Assembly: GCA_946478915.1 (NCBI GenBank) | Contig: CAMLER010000111.1 | Span: forward strand, 1-10,662 | Direction: 5' to 3' | DNA: 10,662 nucleotides | Origin: an uncultured Chryseolinea sp. | GTDB lineage: Bacteria; Bacteroidota; Bacteroidia; Cytophagales; Cyclobacteriaceae | Part shown: one piece after another, positions 1-7,532 of the stretch | Layout: each line of letters starts with the position of its first letter | Position numbering within the stretch: position 1 is the first letter of the stretch | The notes under the pieces: model-generated | Told to the model about the DNA's origin: nothing | Seen by the model: the letters and a program-made list of their open reading frames with translations, nothing else | The model's database searches: none | Position numbers and translations under genes: made by a program

Positions 1-1
1 T

Positions 2-136
2 GAAGAGATGCGCGCTCAGGAAGAAGAAATGCGTCAAAATATGGAGGAGCTAGAAGCTACTCAGGAAGAGATGAAGAGGAGAGAGCTGGATTTGCGGAGC
101 AATATTTCAAATTACCAGCGTTCGATGTCAGCGTAA
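2..136 (+). CDS. C-terminal end of a coiled-coil sensory protein (partial)
   Basis: An open frame enters from the left edge and runs 44 codons to TAA at 134-136. The visible part is rich in Glu, Gln and Met, with the phrase EEMRQNMEELEATQEEM, followed by a short polar tail ending in SMSA. This heptad-like helix is the coiled-coil linker often seen between or after PAS and GAF domains in Bacteroidota sensor proteins and chemoreceptor-like proteins. Here it sits at the extreme C-terminus, so the sensory domains would lie upstream, outside the window. No kinase or response regulator domain follows the coiled coil. The stop is 8 bases from the stop of the convergent aminotransferase gene. The coding frame is clear; the family call rests on the coiled-coil motif alone. 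Confidence 0.6.
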   Translation, partial: EEMRAQEEEMRQNMEELEATQEEMKRRELDLRSNISNYQRSMSA

Positions 137-144
137 AAGGTTTA

Positions 145-1431
145 TTAGGAATTTGCAATTTTTAATGCGGCTTCGACAAATCGGTCAAGATCGCGGGTTG
201 TTGTGTACACGTGTGGCGTTATCCTGACTCCTTTGATATTTTCCCAAACGATAGGTGAAGTATGGATTTGATATTCGGTCATTAGTTTTGTTGAAAGAGC
301 GACGGGCTCAATCCCTTCGATTGAAAAGTTGCCAAGGGCGCATGCGTATTCCGGTTTTAAAGAGACGTTCAACTTAATCCGCGAATGTTTCATCAATTTT
401 TCACACCAATAGTTTTTTAAATAATGCAAACGCTCCTGTTTTCGTTTGCTCCCAATGGCAAGATGAAACTCGGCTGCCTGTCCTACGGCTTGTTCAATTG
501 CGAAGGATCTCGTTCCCAGGGCTTCAAATTTCCTTATGTCACCGCTTTGTGGTTTGTCATTAGGAAATAGGGGCCAAAGACCAGGGATGTTTTCTTTCTT
601 AACGTATAGCATACCCGTTCCGAAAGGAGCGCACAACCATTTGTGAAGACTTGTGCCAAAGTAGTCAGGGTTAAAATCTGAGATTTTAAAATCTAAGTGA
701 GCGAAAGTATGCGAGCCATCCACAATTGAGATGATGTTTCTTCGCCGGGCTTCCTCACAAAGTTTTTTAACGGGCAAGATCTGACCCGTCCAGTTGATCA
801 TATGCGTGATGTGCCAAATCCGTGTCTTACTGTTGGTACTTTCGACAAATGCCCGTATGAATTCGTCATCGTTTTCAATCGGAAGATTAAAGTTGATCCA
901 TTTGATCACAATCCCTTCGCGCAGTTCTTTTTGTTTCCACGCGTGTATCATGTTCGGGTAATCTTGTCGCGACATCACAACTTCATCGCCTTGTTTTAGG
1001 GTTAATCCCCAGGTTACCGTAGCAAGCGCCTCTGTCGTGTTTCGGTTCATTGCAATTTCATCCGGCAATACCCCGGCCAGGTCAGCTAATTTTTTTCGAA
1101 GTGGCTCCCTTCCTTTGTCCAGGATCTGCCACATATAATAAGTTGGTGCTTCGTTGCTAAGATGATAATACCGATCGACAGCATCTTGTACAATTTTCGG
1201 TTGTGGACTAACACCTCCATTGTTGAGATTGAGAATCGTGGGTGACACCGTAAAGGCCTGCGCGACGCGGGCCCAAAGTTCGTCATCATTGATCACAAGA
1301 TCGGGCTGTTTATGGTTCAAGGTGTATAATGCATCTCCAAGATCTTCAGCCATCGCTTTTGCTGAAAATGATGCAAGCGTCAAAGGCGCGATGCTCAAAG
1401 ATTTTTTTATGAATGATCGTCGGCCAGGCAT
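145..1431 (-). CDS. Tat-exported class V aminotransferase-fold PLP enzyme (isopenicillin N epimerase-like)
   Basis: This 428-residue protein has the class V aminotransferase (NifS/CefD-like) fold. Residues 131-133 (NTT, in NRNTTEAL) fit the phosphate-binding turn. Asp238 in the IVDGSH segment fits the residue that contacts the pyridine nitrogen. Lys264 in SLHKW fits the Schiff-base lysine. The family includes isopenicillin N epimerases, cysteine desulfurases and other amino acid lyases or epimerases; the substrate cannot be read from the sequence. The N-terminus GRRSFIKKS is a twin-arginine motif, followed by a mild hydrophobic stretch and AKAMA around residue 26-28, a likely signal peptidase site. 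The enzyme therefore probably folds with PLP in the cytoplasm and is exported by Tat. The ATG at 1431 is chosen because it includes the whole Tat signal; no Shine-Dalgarno sequence or clear promoter precedes it. It is convergent with the left-edge gene. Confidence 0.88.
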   Translation of the reverse strand: MPGRRSFIKKSLSIAPLTLASFSAKAMAEDLGDALYTLNHKQPDLVINDDELWARVAQAFTVSPTILNLNNGGVSPQPKIVQDAVDRYYHLSNEAPTYYMWQILDKGREPLRKKLADLAGVLPDEIAMNRNTTEALATVTWGLTLKQGDEVVMSRQDYPNMIHAWKQKELREGIVIKWINFNLPIENDDEFIRAFVESTNSKTRIWHITHMINWTGQILPVKKLCEEARRRNIISIVDGSHTFAHLDFKISDFNPDYFGTSLHKWLCAPFGTGMLYVKKENIPGLWPLFPNDKPQSGDIRKFEALGTRSFAIEQAVGQAAEFHLAIGSKRKQERLHYLKNYWCEKLMKHSRIKLNVSLKPEYACALGNFSIEGIEPVALSTKLMTEYQIHTSPIVWENIKGVRITPHVYTTTRDLDRFVEAALKIANS

Positions 1432-1490
1432 ACCGTTGATTCAATTAATTAATGGTGAATAAAAGACTTAGTGTTTCCATTAGTTCTACC

Positions 1491-1578
1491 TTGTCATGTT
1501 CATATTGCTTTCTCAATTATGGTTTTCTGATAAATCCAGGGAGCTTATACCTTTTTTCTGAACCTTAGAACATGACAA
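1491..1578. repeat. 11-bp inverted repeat in intergenic region
   Basis: TTGTCATGTTC at 1491-1501 is matched exactly by its reverse complement GAACATGACAA at 1568-1578, with 66 bases between. It lies in the 207-base gap between the unrecognised membrane protein gene and the aminotransferase gene, both on minus. It could be a long-loop RNA hairpin, a pair of protein-binding half-sites, or chance. There is no long T-run beside it, so it is not a standard terminator. Confidence 0.35.
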
Positions 1579-1638
1579 AGAAGGATTACGTACATCAATT
1601 TAATTAATACGGAGCAATTGCAGCTCATTAACTTCGGA

Positions 1639-2229
1639 CTAGTGCTGATTTATGTTACTATGCACCCATTTGACTTCTTCCTCCGGTGATATGGTTCCAA
1701 GCGTATTGAATCTGCTATAGATTCTGTTCGGAACAGCATACGGAGAGCTGGCAGACGAGTACGGCCCGACAACCCCAATCATCCAACCAAGTTTCCCAGC
1801 CCATCGCGGTCGTTGGGAGCGGTACTGGAAAACATAATAAAGGTCATCCGAACCGATTAGAACGGTAGTTAAGAATTTGATTTCATCGGGCGCCTGGCCA
1901 AGTTCAGTAGGGAAGTCCAGCCAGGTGACGAGGTATGATTCTGAGGCGCTCTCACACGTGTCATAGGCTGCCGGGAACAGTTCCTCCCGTCCGTAAGAAT
2001 GGAGCAATTGATGGACCGCTTGCCTGAGCCCTGGTTGAGTTACAAGCTCTAAGATGTCCTCTTCCGAAATTGCATGGCCTTTAATGAGCTTCTGATTCAG
2101 GTTGCTAACAGCATTATACTTTCTAGAGATAAATTTTCTGAAATTTCGTTTAGCAAAGAAGTCCGTTAAGAATATTCCAATAACAATGATGAAAGTGAGA
2201 ATTAAAATGGCAATTATGACAGTTTTCAT
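1639..2229 (-). CDS. Unrecognised membrane-anchored protein
   Basis: I do not recognise this 196-residue protein. Residues 3-25 form one strongly hydrophobic helix followed by KRNFRKFISRK, so by the positive-inside rule the C-terminal part is probably cytoplasmic and anchored by a single N-terminal helix. Residues 54-90 look helical, with a SEEDILELVTQPGLRQ stretch and GREELFP. Residues 95-157 look beta-rich, with several aromatic residues (VTWLDFP, YYVFQYR, GWMIGVVGPY). The tail is polar. No catalytic motif is evident. It is divergent from the desaturase gene, with 261 bases between the two starts. A weak -7-like box, TATTTTCG (7 of 8 to TAnnTTTG), lies on minus at 2262-2255, 25 bases before the ATG, but no well-spaced -33 element was found. 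The clean start, internal logic and length make a real gene likely. Confidence 0.75.
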   Translation of the reverse strand: MKTVIIAILILTFIIVIGIFLTDFFAKRNFRKFISRKYNAVSNLNQKLIKGHAISEEDILELVTQPGLRQAVHQLLHSYGREELFPAAYDTCESASESYLVTWLDFPTELGQAPDEIKFLTTVLIGSDDLYYVFQYRSQRPRWAGKLGWMIGVVGPYSSASSPYAVPNRIYSRFNTLGTISPEEEVKWVHSNINQH

Positions 2230-2434
2230 CGGCTGGCAGTAAGAGGAGAATTAGCGAAAATACAACGGTAAGCCTAGATGTTCCTGCCAACGATAACGGG
2301 CATATCGATAGTAGCGTTGAGAAGAATACGAAATACTTGTAAATATGGCTCTTTTATCTTGCCCCACGTCGCCAATAATAAAAAAGGATAAATTATGGCC
2401 CTAAAAACCGCGTATGGGCAATAAGCCGCGATAA

Positions 2435-2455
2435 ATTCGTTTAAACCGAACGAAT
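2435..2455. promoter_or_regulatory. Perfect 7-bp inverted repeat upstream of the desaturase
   Basis: ATTCGTT (2435-2441) and AACGAAT (2449-2455) are exact reverse complements around a 7-base centre, TAAACCG. The repeat ends 35 bases before the preferred ATG at 2491 and 11 before the alternative ATG at 2467. It could be an operator for a dimeric regulator or a small hairpin in the leader. Fatty acid desaturase genes are commonly regulated, but no regulator is encoded next to it, so the role is inferred only from position and symmetry. Confidence 0.35.
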
Positions 2456-2490
2456 CGGGTCAATTGATGTTACTTAACTATAAATCCACA

Positions 2491-3573
2491 ATGCTTAAAT
2501 ATACCTTCGATACCGGAAAGAGCAGTTTTTTCAAGAACTTGAAAGAAAAAGTAGACGCATACTTTGTACAGAGACAACTGCATCCTGCAGGTAATGAAAA
2601 ACTTTATCTGAAAGGGTTATTGCAGGTTTTTTCTGCGATAGGGCTCTATACGGTTCTGGTATTTTTTACTCCGCCTGCTGTGGTTTCGATACTATTGTGT
2701 GTTGTTCTGGGCTTAAACCTGGCGGTAATCGGATTTAATGTAATGCACGAAGGCGGACACCAAACATTTTCAAGATACCGCTGGATCAATAATGTCTCGG
2801 CATATTTCTTAAATGTGTTGGGTGGCAACACACACTACTGGAAAATCAAGCACAACATCAACCATCACACCTATACCAATATCGAGGGCATGGACTCCGA
2901 TATCGACGTTAAACCATTGATGAGATTGCATGCAGCCCAACCGTGGCGCAAGTATCACCGGTTCCAGCACGTATATTGGATACTGCTTTATGGTATCTCA
3001 TATCTGGCTTGGGTCTTTTACGAGGACTTTCAAAAATATTGCAGTGGCAAAGTTTCGCCGAATAATCAACGGAAGCGGTTGTCAATCAAAGAGCATGTAA
3101 TTTTCTGGTTTACGAAGCTAATGTTTGTAGGTGCTTATATGGTTGTTCCAATCATCGTTGTAGGTTGGCTCTCATGGCTGATTGGTTTTCTTGTCATCAC
3201 ATTCACGTGCGGTCTGATTATAAGCATCGTATTCCAACTCGCGCATGTAATTGAAGGAACGGAATTTCACGTCGTCGGGTTAGATGAAACATCTGAAAGA
3301 CAGGAGTGGGCGTTGCATCAAATTCATTCCACCGCCAACTTCGCTACCTCCAGTAAAACATTGCATTGGTTACTCGGCGGCTTAAATTTTCAGATTGAGC
3401 ATCACTTATTCCCTCGGATCAGTCATATCCATTACCCGGCGATCAGTAGGATGGTGAAGGTGGCTTGTCATGAATCAAATATTGTGTATAATGAGTACAC
3501 GTCGATGTTTAAAGCCGTCGCCAGTCACCTGGTTCACTTGAGAAAATTGGGAAGGGCCGGGGTGGAGAGTTAG
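2491..3573 (+). CDS. Membrane fatty acid desaturase (linoleoyl-CoA desaturase type)
   Basis: This is a 360-residue di-iron acyl desaturase of the FADS/linoleoyl-CoA (front-end-like) type. It introduces a double bond into fatty acyl chains in the membrane, using O2 and electrons from a redox partner. All three histidine boxes are present, numbered from this start: HEGGH at 86-90, HNINHH at 121-126, and QIEHH at 301-305 followed by LFP. Hydrophobic pairs lie around residues 42-85 and 205-250. There is no N-terminal cytochrome b5 domain, so an external electron donor is needed. Regiospecificity cannot be read. Length is typical for the family. ATG 2491 is preferred because it gives an N-terminus (MLKYTF) of usual length. 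An in-frame ATG at 2467 would add 8 residues, and a TTG at 2464 is less likely. No Shine-Dalgarno sequence is seen at either. It is convergent with the GT2 gene. Confidence 0.92.
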   Translation: MLKYTFDTGKSSFFKNLKEKVDAYFVQRQLHPAGNEKLYLKGLLQVFSAIGLYTVLVFFTPPAVVSILLCVVLGLNLAVIGFNVMHEGGHQTFSRYRWINNVSAYFLNVLGGNTHYWKIKHNINHHTYTNIEGMDSDIDVKPLMRLHAAQPWRKYHRFQHVYWILLYGISYLAWVFYEDFQKYCSGKVSPNNQRKRLSIKEHVIFWFTKLMFVGAYMVVPIIVVGWLSWLIGFLVITFTCGLIISIVFQLAHVIEGTEFHVVGLDETSERQEWALHQIHSTANFATSSKTLHWLLGGLNFQIEHHLFPRISHIHYPAISRMVKVACHESNIVYNEYTSMFKAVASHLVHLRKLGRAGVES

Positions 3574-3659
3574 GAGGTAGTTAATAGTTAATTGTTATTA
3601 GTAAGGACATAGCTTATACCTTATACCCTTATTCCTTAATCCCCATAAGCACCCGCGAA
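3574..3659. other. AT-rich gap between convergent genes
   Basis: This 86-base gap separates the ends of the desaturase and GT2 genes. It contains low-complexity, partly self-complementary sequence (GTTAATAGTTAATTGTTATTAG near 3580-3600, TTATACC repeated near 3614-3627). No GC-rich stem with a T-run is present, so no standard terminator can be named. It may still act as a weak two-way stop. Confidence 0.3.
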
Positions 3660-4535
3660 TCACCGTACCCTCCTATAATTCCGATACTCACCTGGTCTCC
3701 ATCCGATTAATCTTTCAAAGAAATTTTTGATCCGGTCCTTAAACTCAAATTGTCTTTTGGACACGTCGTATGAAAAACTCCAGTTCATTTCCTTAATTCT
3801 TTTTTCCATGACGCTGGGGTGAGTTTCGCGGAAGTGATCAAGCGGCTCGTAGTTTGCATAATCGAACTCGTCTCTGACTTCAATATTTTTTTCGATCCAA
3901 CGATCATTGTGCCAGAAGCGATTTGTAGATTGATGCTTTCGCTGCATTGCCTGAGGTTCCCGTACATGGCCGTAATGGTGGATGTATGCATCGATAAGCT
4001 TTACTCTCAATTTATCGTTTGGCTTCTTTCGGAATCCTTGAGCGTCTTTGTACGAAAATATGTCCTTGTTATTTTTTATGATACGGATCTCTCTTCTATA
4101 CCAACGCGATGACATGGCTATAAAATCGTACGATCCATAAAAATGATGGTATTTAAAAAGAAGACCATCTATGTCGTTATTGTCCCTGTTCGCCTCCATT
4201 TCATTCCGGATAGTATCGAGGTATTTTTCGTGTACAACCTCATCTCCCTGAATATAGAAAGCCCAATCGGCCTTAGGATCTATTGCATGGAATGCCTTAT
4301 CAGTCTCGACAGCCAGAATTCGGCCACCTACTCTCAGGCTATCGTCCCATACGGTCTCTATGATCCGAATTTTAGTGGATGGGATACTCTTGATCATTTC
4401 AAGCGTGCCGTCGTCTGACTTACCAACGGCGACGACTACCTCGTCGCATACAGGTAGTATAGATTGAATCGCTTCAACAACGGGGTAATCATACAACACC
4501 GCATTTCGAACGAAGGTAAACCCGGAGACTTTCAT
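3660..4535 (-). CDS. Glycosyltransferase family 2 protein
   Basis: This 291-residue cytoplasmic GT-A fold protein would transfer a sugar from a nucleotide sugar to a glycan or lipid acceptor. The N-terminus MKVSGFTFVRNA is the family's first strand. Asp41-Asp42 in GKSDDGTLE fit the nucleotide contact. Residues 96-99 (QGDE, in the phrase YIQGDEVVHE) fit the metal-binding DxD-type site. YRREIRIIKN and IHHYGHVR are further conserved-looking segments. No signal peptide or membrane helix is seen, so any membrane contact would be peripheral, perhaps through the basic C-terminal 25 residues. The ATG lies 4 bases after the stop of the GH2 gene, with GAGG at good spacing, so the two are almost certainly co-transcribed and probably translationally coupled. 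Donor and acceptor are unknown. Confidence 0.88.
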   Translation of the reverse strand: MKVSGFTFVRNAVLYDYPVVEAIQSILPVCDEVVVAVGKSDDGTLEMIKSIPSTKIRIIETVWDDSLRVGGRILAVETDKAFHAIDPKADWAFYIQGDEVVHEKYLDTIRNEMEANRDNNDIDGLLFKYHHFYGSYDFIAMSSRWYRREIRIIKNNKDIFSYKDAQGFRKKPNDKLRVKLIDAYIHHYGHVREPQAMQRKHQSTNRFWHNDRWIEKNIEVRDEFDYANYEPLDHFRETHPSVMEKRIKEMNWSFSYDVSKRQFEFKDRIKNFFERLIGWRPGEYRNYRRVR

Positions 4536-4539
4536 GCTT

Positions 4540-7293
4540 TTACCTCATCTTCATTACTAATGACGGATCCAGCGGATATCGTCCGAAGGATTTTCCATAT
4601 ACTGCAATACCACCTTCTCCAACCGTTTTAATACGGACCACTAACTTGCCATTCTCCACAGCACTTTTTAACTGTTTTTTTGATACAGGTACTTTCGTAA
4701 GATAGCCGTAGGAGCCAGCTTCCCTTAATTTTTTATCGGTTAACTGATGGTGCCAGGACAAAACGCCGCGGTGGTCTGCCGGATCGTCGGGCAAAGTTGC
4801 GTTCAGTGTCTTTTCGCCGTTTATAGATACTTCGATTTTCGAAGGAAACATTGTCTCATCTGTCATTGGATACGAATTCGGATTGCCGCTTGGCGACGCC
4901 TTCGCACCTAACATATAATTAAGATCAGTTCTCTCCTTGCTTTCCACCTGGTCCTTCACAAATAATTCCTTAGCTGACATCTCTATAAGAAAGTATGCTT
5001 CCTTTACGGAGTTTACGTTCAGATTTTTGTCAAGCGCTATAGAATATTCAAAATATCCATCACCAGCGCCATTAACTTTTAACCCGTCCAGCACATTCCA
5101 TTGTTTCTTTGAAAAGCTTGCACTGGAAAAGGCATCCGGTTCTACCGATACGATATTCGCCTTTGGTAAACTCTCCTCTGACTCAATTTCAAGATGCATG
5201 AAATTCCGGTTCAAGACGGTTCCCTTTTGATCTGCAATTTGCAGGGTGACCAATGCTAATCCTGCTTGGTTCGGTGCAGTTATATCAAGAGGAGTCAAGG
5301 CTTTTTGAATGTACGGTTTGTAGTCAATGGATTGTGATTGCTTGCCCAGCGAACGGGTTTCACCAATAGCATTAGCAAATGAAATTTCGTACGTTAATGT
5401 AAGATTAGCCCCGTAGTTTGTATCCGTCATCGAGGAAAGAAATAACGGTACGGCTACCTTGTCTCCACCCCTTACCGTCTTACATATTTCATTGCCTGTA
5501 GATATAAAAACGGGAGCATGCAAATCATTTAATTTCATTCCAGGCACTATTTGTTCCATTCCCGTAATTTTATTAGTCCGGTCGAAACGCCAATATCCAT
5601 TCCACTCGTTGATTACGTCGTGGTGTTCTGTGTAAAGCCATCCAGCTATTTCGGGATACTTGCGGAATGTGTTTATCATTCTGTGATAGTCCCAACTCCA
5701 GTCCACATCGCCGGTACTGCCTTCATAACCCCATACGTTACCACATTCAGAATTTATTTTGGGCTGCTTTCCCTGTGCAAAGCCTGGCTCGAATTGAAAG
5801 GGGCTTCCCGCATACGAGCTGTCAGTAAGCATTTTTAGGTGAGACTCCCATTCCCAGCCAGGCAGGTAGTCGTGAAAAGAATTAATATCCGTTTGGGTAT
5901 GGCCTGCACCGCAGCAGATCGAGTTATCCTCCGCCAGTCGCGTAGGGTCCAGGGACTTAGCCAGATAATACATGGATGCTACCCATTGTTGGGTTTCCGG
6001 GAGATATTTGTTCACGGTTTTTTCCCCTTCTTGAACTTTGGTTCGAAGCCCCCAGGTTTCATTGAAAAGTATCCAGGAAAATATCGCTGGATGATTGAAG
6101 TCTCTTCTTATCATCCCCCTTAGTGTTTCTTCGGCTTCGTGTTGCATTCGCGCGTCGGGCTCACCCCAACTATTTGGAAGATCAGCCATAACGAGTACGC
6201 CAAGTTTATCTGCCCAATATAATTTTCTGGGAATTTCTACTTTGATGTGTGGACGAATTCCATTCAATCCAATTGATTTCGCTAATTCGATTTCTCTTTT
6301 CATAAAAGCGTCGTCAGGAAAGGTATAGTAACCGTCCGGGTGGTAAGATTGATCGAGCGCTAATTGAAGATAGACCGGTTTGTTGTTTAACGCGATGTAT
6401 GGATAATCGGTGCCAGGCAGATTTACAACAGATATCTTCCGCATCCCAAAATAAGTCTTCAATACGTCGTCACCGAGTTTCGCCTCAACCTCGTATAAAT
6501 ATGGATCTTCCAAAGACCATAGTTTCGCAGCCGGTATTGATACCGTTGTATCCGCTTTATAATTTCCTTTTCGAATATTTAATTCGGCAACAATGGGTTC
6601 GCCAGCCGTTTTGATTGTCAGGGTCACCTTCGTGTCAACATCGGTTTCTTCGGGAAGATAAACGGTTGCAACCGCATTCGATTTGTCGATATCTGGCCGA
6701 AAATGGATGGCGTCGATATAATTCTTCCCCCTCGCCTCCACGTAAACCGTTTGCCATATTCCCCTGGCATTTCCATAACCTTGTTTGCCATACAAAGTGA
6801 ATTCGCGGCGTTTGTCGTCAACGCGAATAACAATTTTCTGGGGTTGACCATACTTCAAATAAGGTGTCAGTTCAAAAGAGAATGGTGTATAGCCACCCTG
6901 ATGTTTCCCCAGTAAATTTCCGTCCAGCCATACAGTTGTTTCCCAGTCGGACGCTCCAATGGTAAGAAAAGTCCGCTTATTTTTCCATTCTGTGGGAATA
7001 GTTATTTCCCGTTGATACCAGGCGATATCAGACTTGTCGTCAACGCCGGATAATTTTGAACCCCACGGAAATGGTACTGTAATTTGCCTGGAGAATGACG
7101 ATTTTCCTTCCGACCAATTCTTATCGAGGCCCTGATCTAATGAATCGAATTCGAATTGCCATACGCCGTTTAGATTTTTCCATTGCGCTCTTTCGAAGTC
7201 AGGTCTTGGATGCTCGGCGAGCGGAATAGTTTGAGATAAAATAGTGTGCGTAATGCACACAAAAAAGAATAGAAACGAAAACGATCTTTTCAT
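4540..7293 (-). CDS. Secreted glycoside hydrolase family 2 (beta-galactosidase/beta-glucuronidase type)
   Basis: This 917-residue retaining glycosidase has a Sec signal peptide (residues 1-20, cleavage likely after ILS before Gln21), so it is periplasmic or outer-surface. No lipobox is present. Domain order: sugar-binding jelly-roll about 30-190 (LNGVWQFEFD, AWYQREITIP); Ig-like domain about 192-285; TIM barrel about 290-590; then about 320 residues of beta-rich C-terminal domains. The acid/base is Glu412 in SWILFNETWG. The nucleophile is Glu516 in INSECGNVWG, where Cys follows Glu instead of the Tyr or Phe frequent in GH2. Both catalytic residues are intact, so activity is expected. GH2 covers beta-galactosidases, glucuronidases, mannosidases and others; I cannot choose among them. 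No SusC/SusD pair or other hydrolase is next to it, unlike a classic polysaccharide utilisation locus. It is first in an operon with GT2. Confidence 0.9.
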   Translation of the reverse strand: MKRSFSFLFFFVCITHTILSQTIPLAEHPRPDFERAQWKNLNGVWQFEFDSLDQGLDKNWSEGKSSFSRQITVPFPWGSKLSGVDDKSDIAWYQREITIPTEWKNKRTFLTIGASDWETTVWLDGNLLGKHQGGYTPFSFELTPYLKYGQPQKIVIRVDDKRREFTLYGKQGYGNARGIWQTVYVEARGKNYIDAIHFRPDIDKSNAVATVYLPEETDVDTKVTLTIKTAGEPIVAELNIRKGNYKADTTVSIPAAKLWSLEDPYLYEVEAKLGDDVLKTYFGMRKISVVNLPGTDYPYIALNNKPVYLQLALDQSYHPDGYYTFPDDAFMKREIELAKSIGLNGIRPHIKVEIPRKLYWADKLGVLVMADLPNSWGEPDARMQHEAEETLRGMIRRDFNHPAIFSWILFNETWGLRTKVQEGEKTVNKYLPETQQWVASMYYLAKSLDPTRLAEDNSICCGAGHTQTDINSFHDYLPGWEWESHLKMLTDSSYAGSPFQFEPGFAQGKQPKINSECGNVWGYEGSTGDVDWSWDYHRMINTFRKYPEIAGWLYTEHHDVINEWNGYWRFDRTNKITGMEQIVPGMKLNDLHAPVFISTGNEICKTVRGGDKVAVPLFLSSMTDTNYGANLTLTYEISFANAIGETRSLGKQSQSIDYKPYIQKALTPLDITAPNQAGLALVTLQIADQKGTVLNRNFMHLEIESEESLPKANIVSVEPDAFSSASFSKKQWNVLDGLKVNGAGDGYFEYSIALDKNLNVNSVKEAYFLIEMSAKELFVKDQVESKERTDLNYMLGAKASPSGNPNSYPMTDETMFPSKIEVSINGEKTLNATLPDDPADHRGVLSWHHQLTDKKLREAGSYGYLTKVPVSKKQLKSAVENGKLVVRIKTVGEGGIAVYGKSFGRYPLDPSLVMKMR
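4543..4546 (-). promoter_or_regulatory. Shine-Dalgarno GAGG for the GT2 gene
   Basis: On the minus strand GAGG lies inside the last two sense codons of the GH2 gene, 7 bases before the GT2 ATG, with the GH2 stop TAA between. Shine-Dalgarno sites are otherwise rare in this window, so this one supports both the GT2 start at 4535 and coupling or re-initiation by ribosomes finishing GH2. Confidence 0.5.
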
Positions 7294-7320
7294 AGGAACG
7301 AGGTAGTATTTGATTCATTT

Positions 7321-7350
7321 GTTTAGACGAGGATATCTGGGCGCCTAAAC
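7321..7350 (-). promoter_or_regulatory. Hairpin at the predicted 5' end of the GH2-GT2 mRNA
   Basis: GTTTAG (7321-7326) and CTAAAC (7345-7350) are exact reverse complements, with an adjoining T-A pair outside (7320/7351) and two further pairs inside after one mismatch. The -7 box ends at 7356, so transcription should start near 7349-7352 and the hairpin would form at the very start of the RNA. Such 5' stems can protect mRNA from decay; that role is inferred. Confidence 0.4.
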
Positions 7351-7355
7351 AGGTC

Positions 7356-7385
7356 CAAATATACACCTTGAGCTGACTTACCAAT
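7356..7385 (-). promoter_or_regulatory. Bacteroidota promoter for the GH2-GT2 operon
   Basis: On minus, ATTG (7385-7382) is followed after 18 bases by TATATTTG (7363-7356). The second element is an exact match to the TAnnTTTG -7 box used by the Bacteroidota housekeeping sigma factor; the first contains the TTG core of the -33 box. Spacing is within the known range. The GH2 ATG lies about 55 bases downstream of the expected start site. Confidence 0.65.
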
Positions 7386-7532
7386 ATTGAATTGACCGTT
7401 TCATTCGAAACACATATAAGAATGAACGTGGAATGTCGACTCTTTCTACCAAAATCAAGAACAACCATTTGGGAATATGTCAACATCAACAATTTAAAGG
7501 GCAGATGACCGAGAATTGAGGAAAGATTATTG

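Noticed and set aside
2464..2466. TTG as start of the desaturase.
   Set aside because: ATG codons follow directly at 2467 and 2491 in frame, and neither the TTG nor its surroundings offer a ribosome site.
1542..3622. The 12-base word AGCTTATACCTT occurs at 1542-1553 and at 3611-3622, both between genes.
   Set aside because: A shared 12-mer is expected by chance a few times in a window of this size, and the flanks do not match.
7386..7532. GTTTC-ATTC-GAAAC small hairpin at 7398-7411, considered as terminator for the M23 gene.
   Set aside because: The stem is only 5 bp, AT-rich and without a T-run, and it lies more than 120 bases past the stop.
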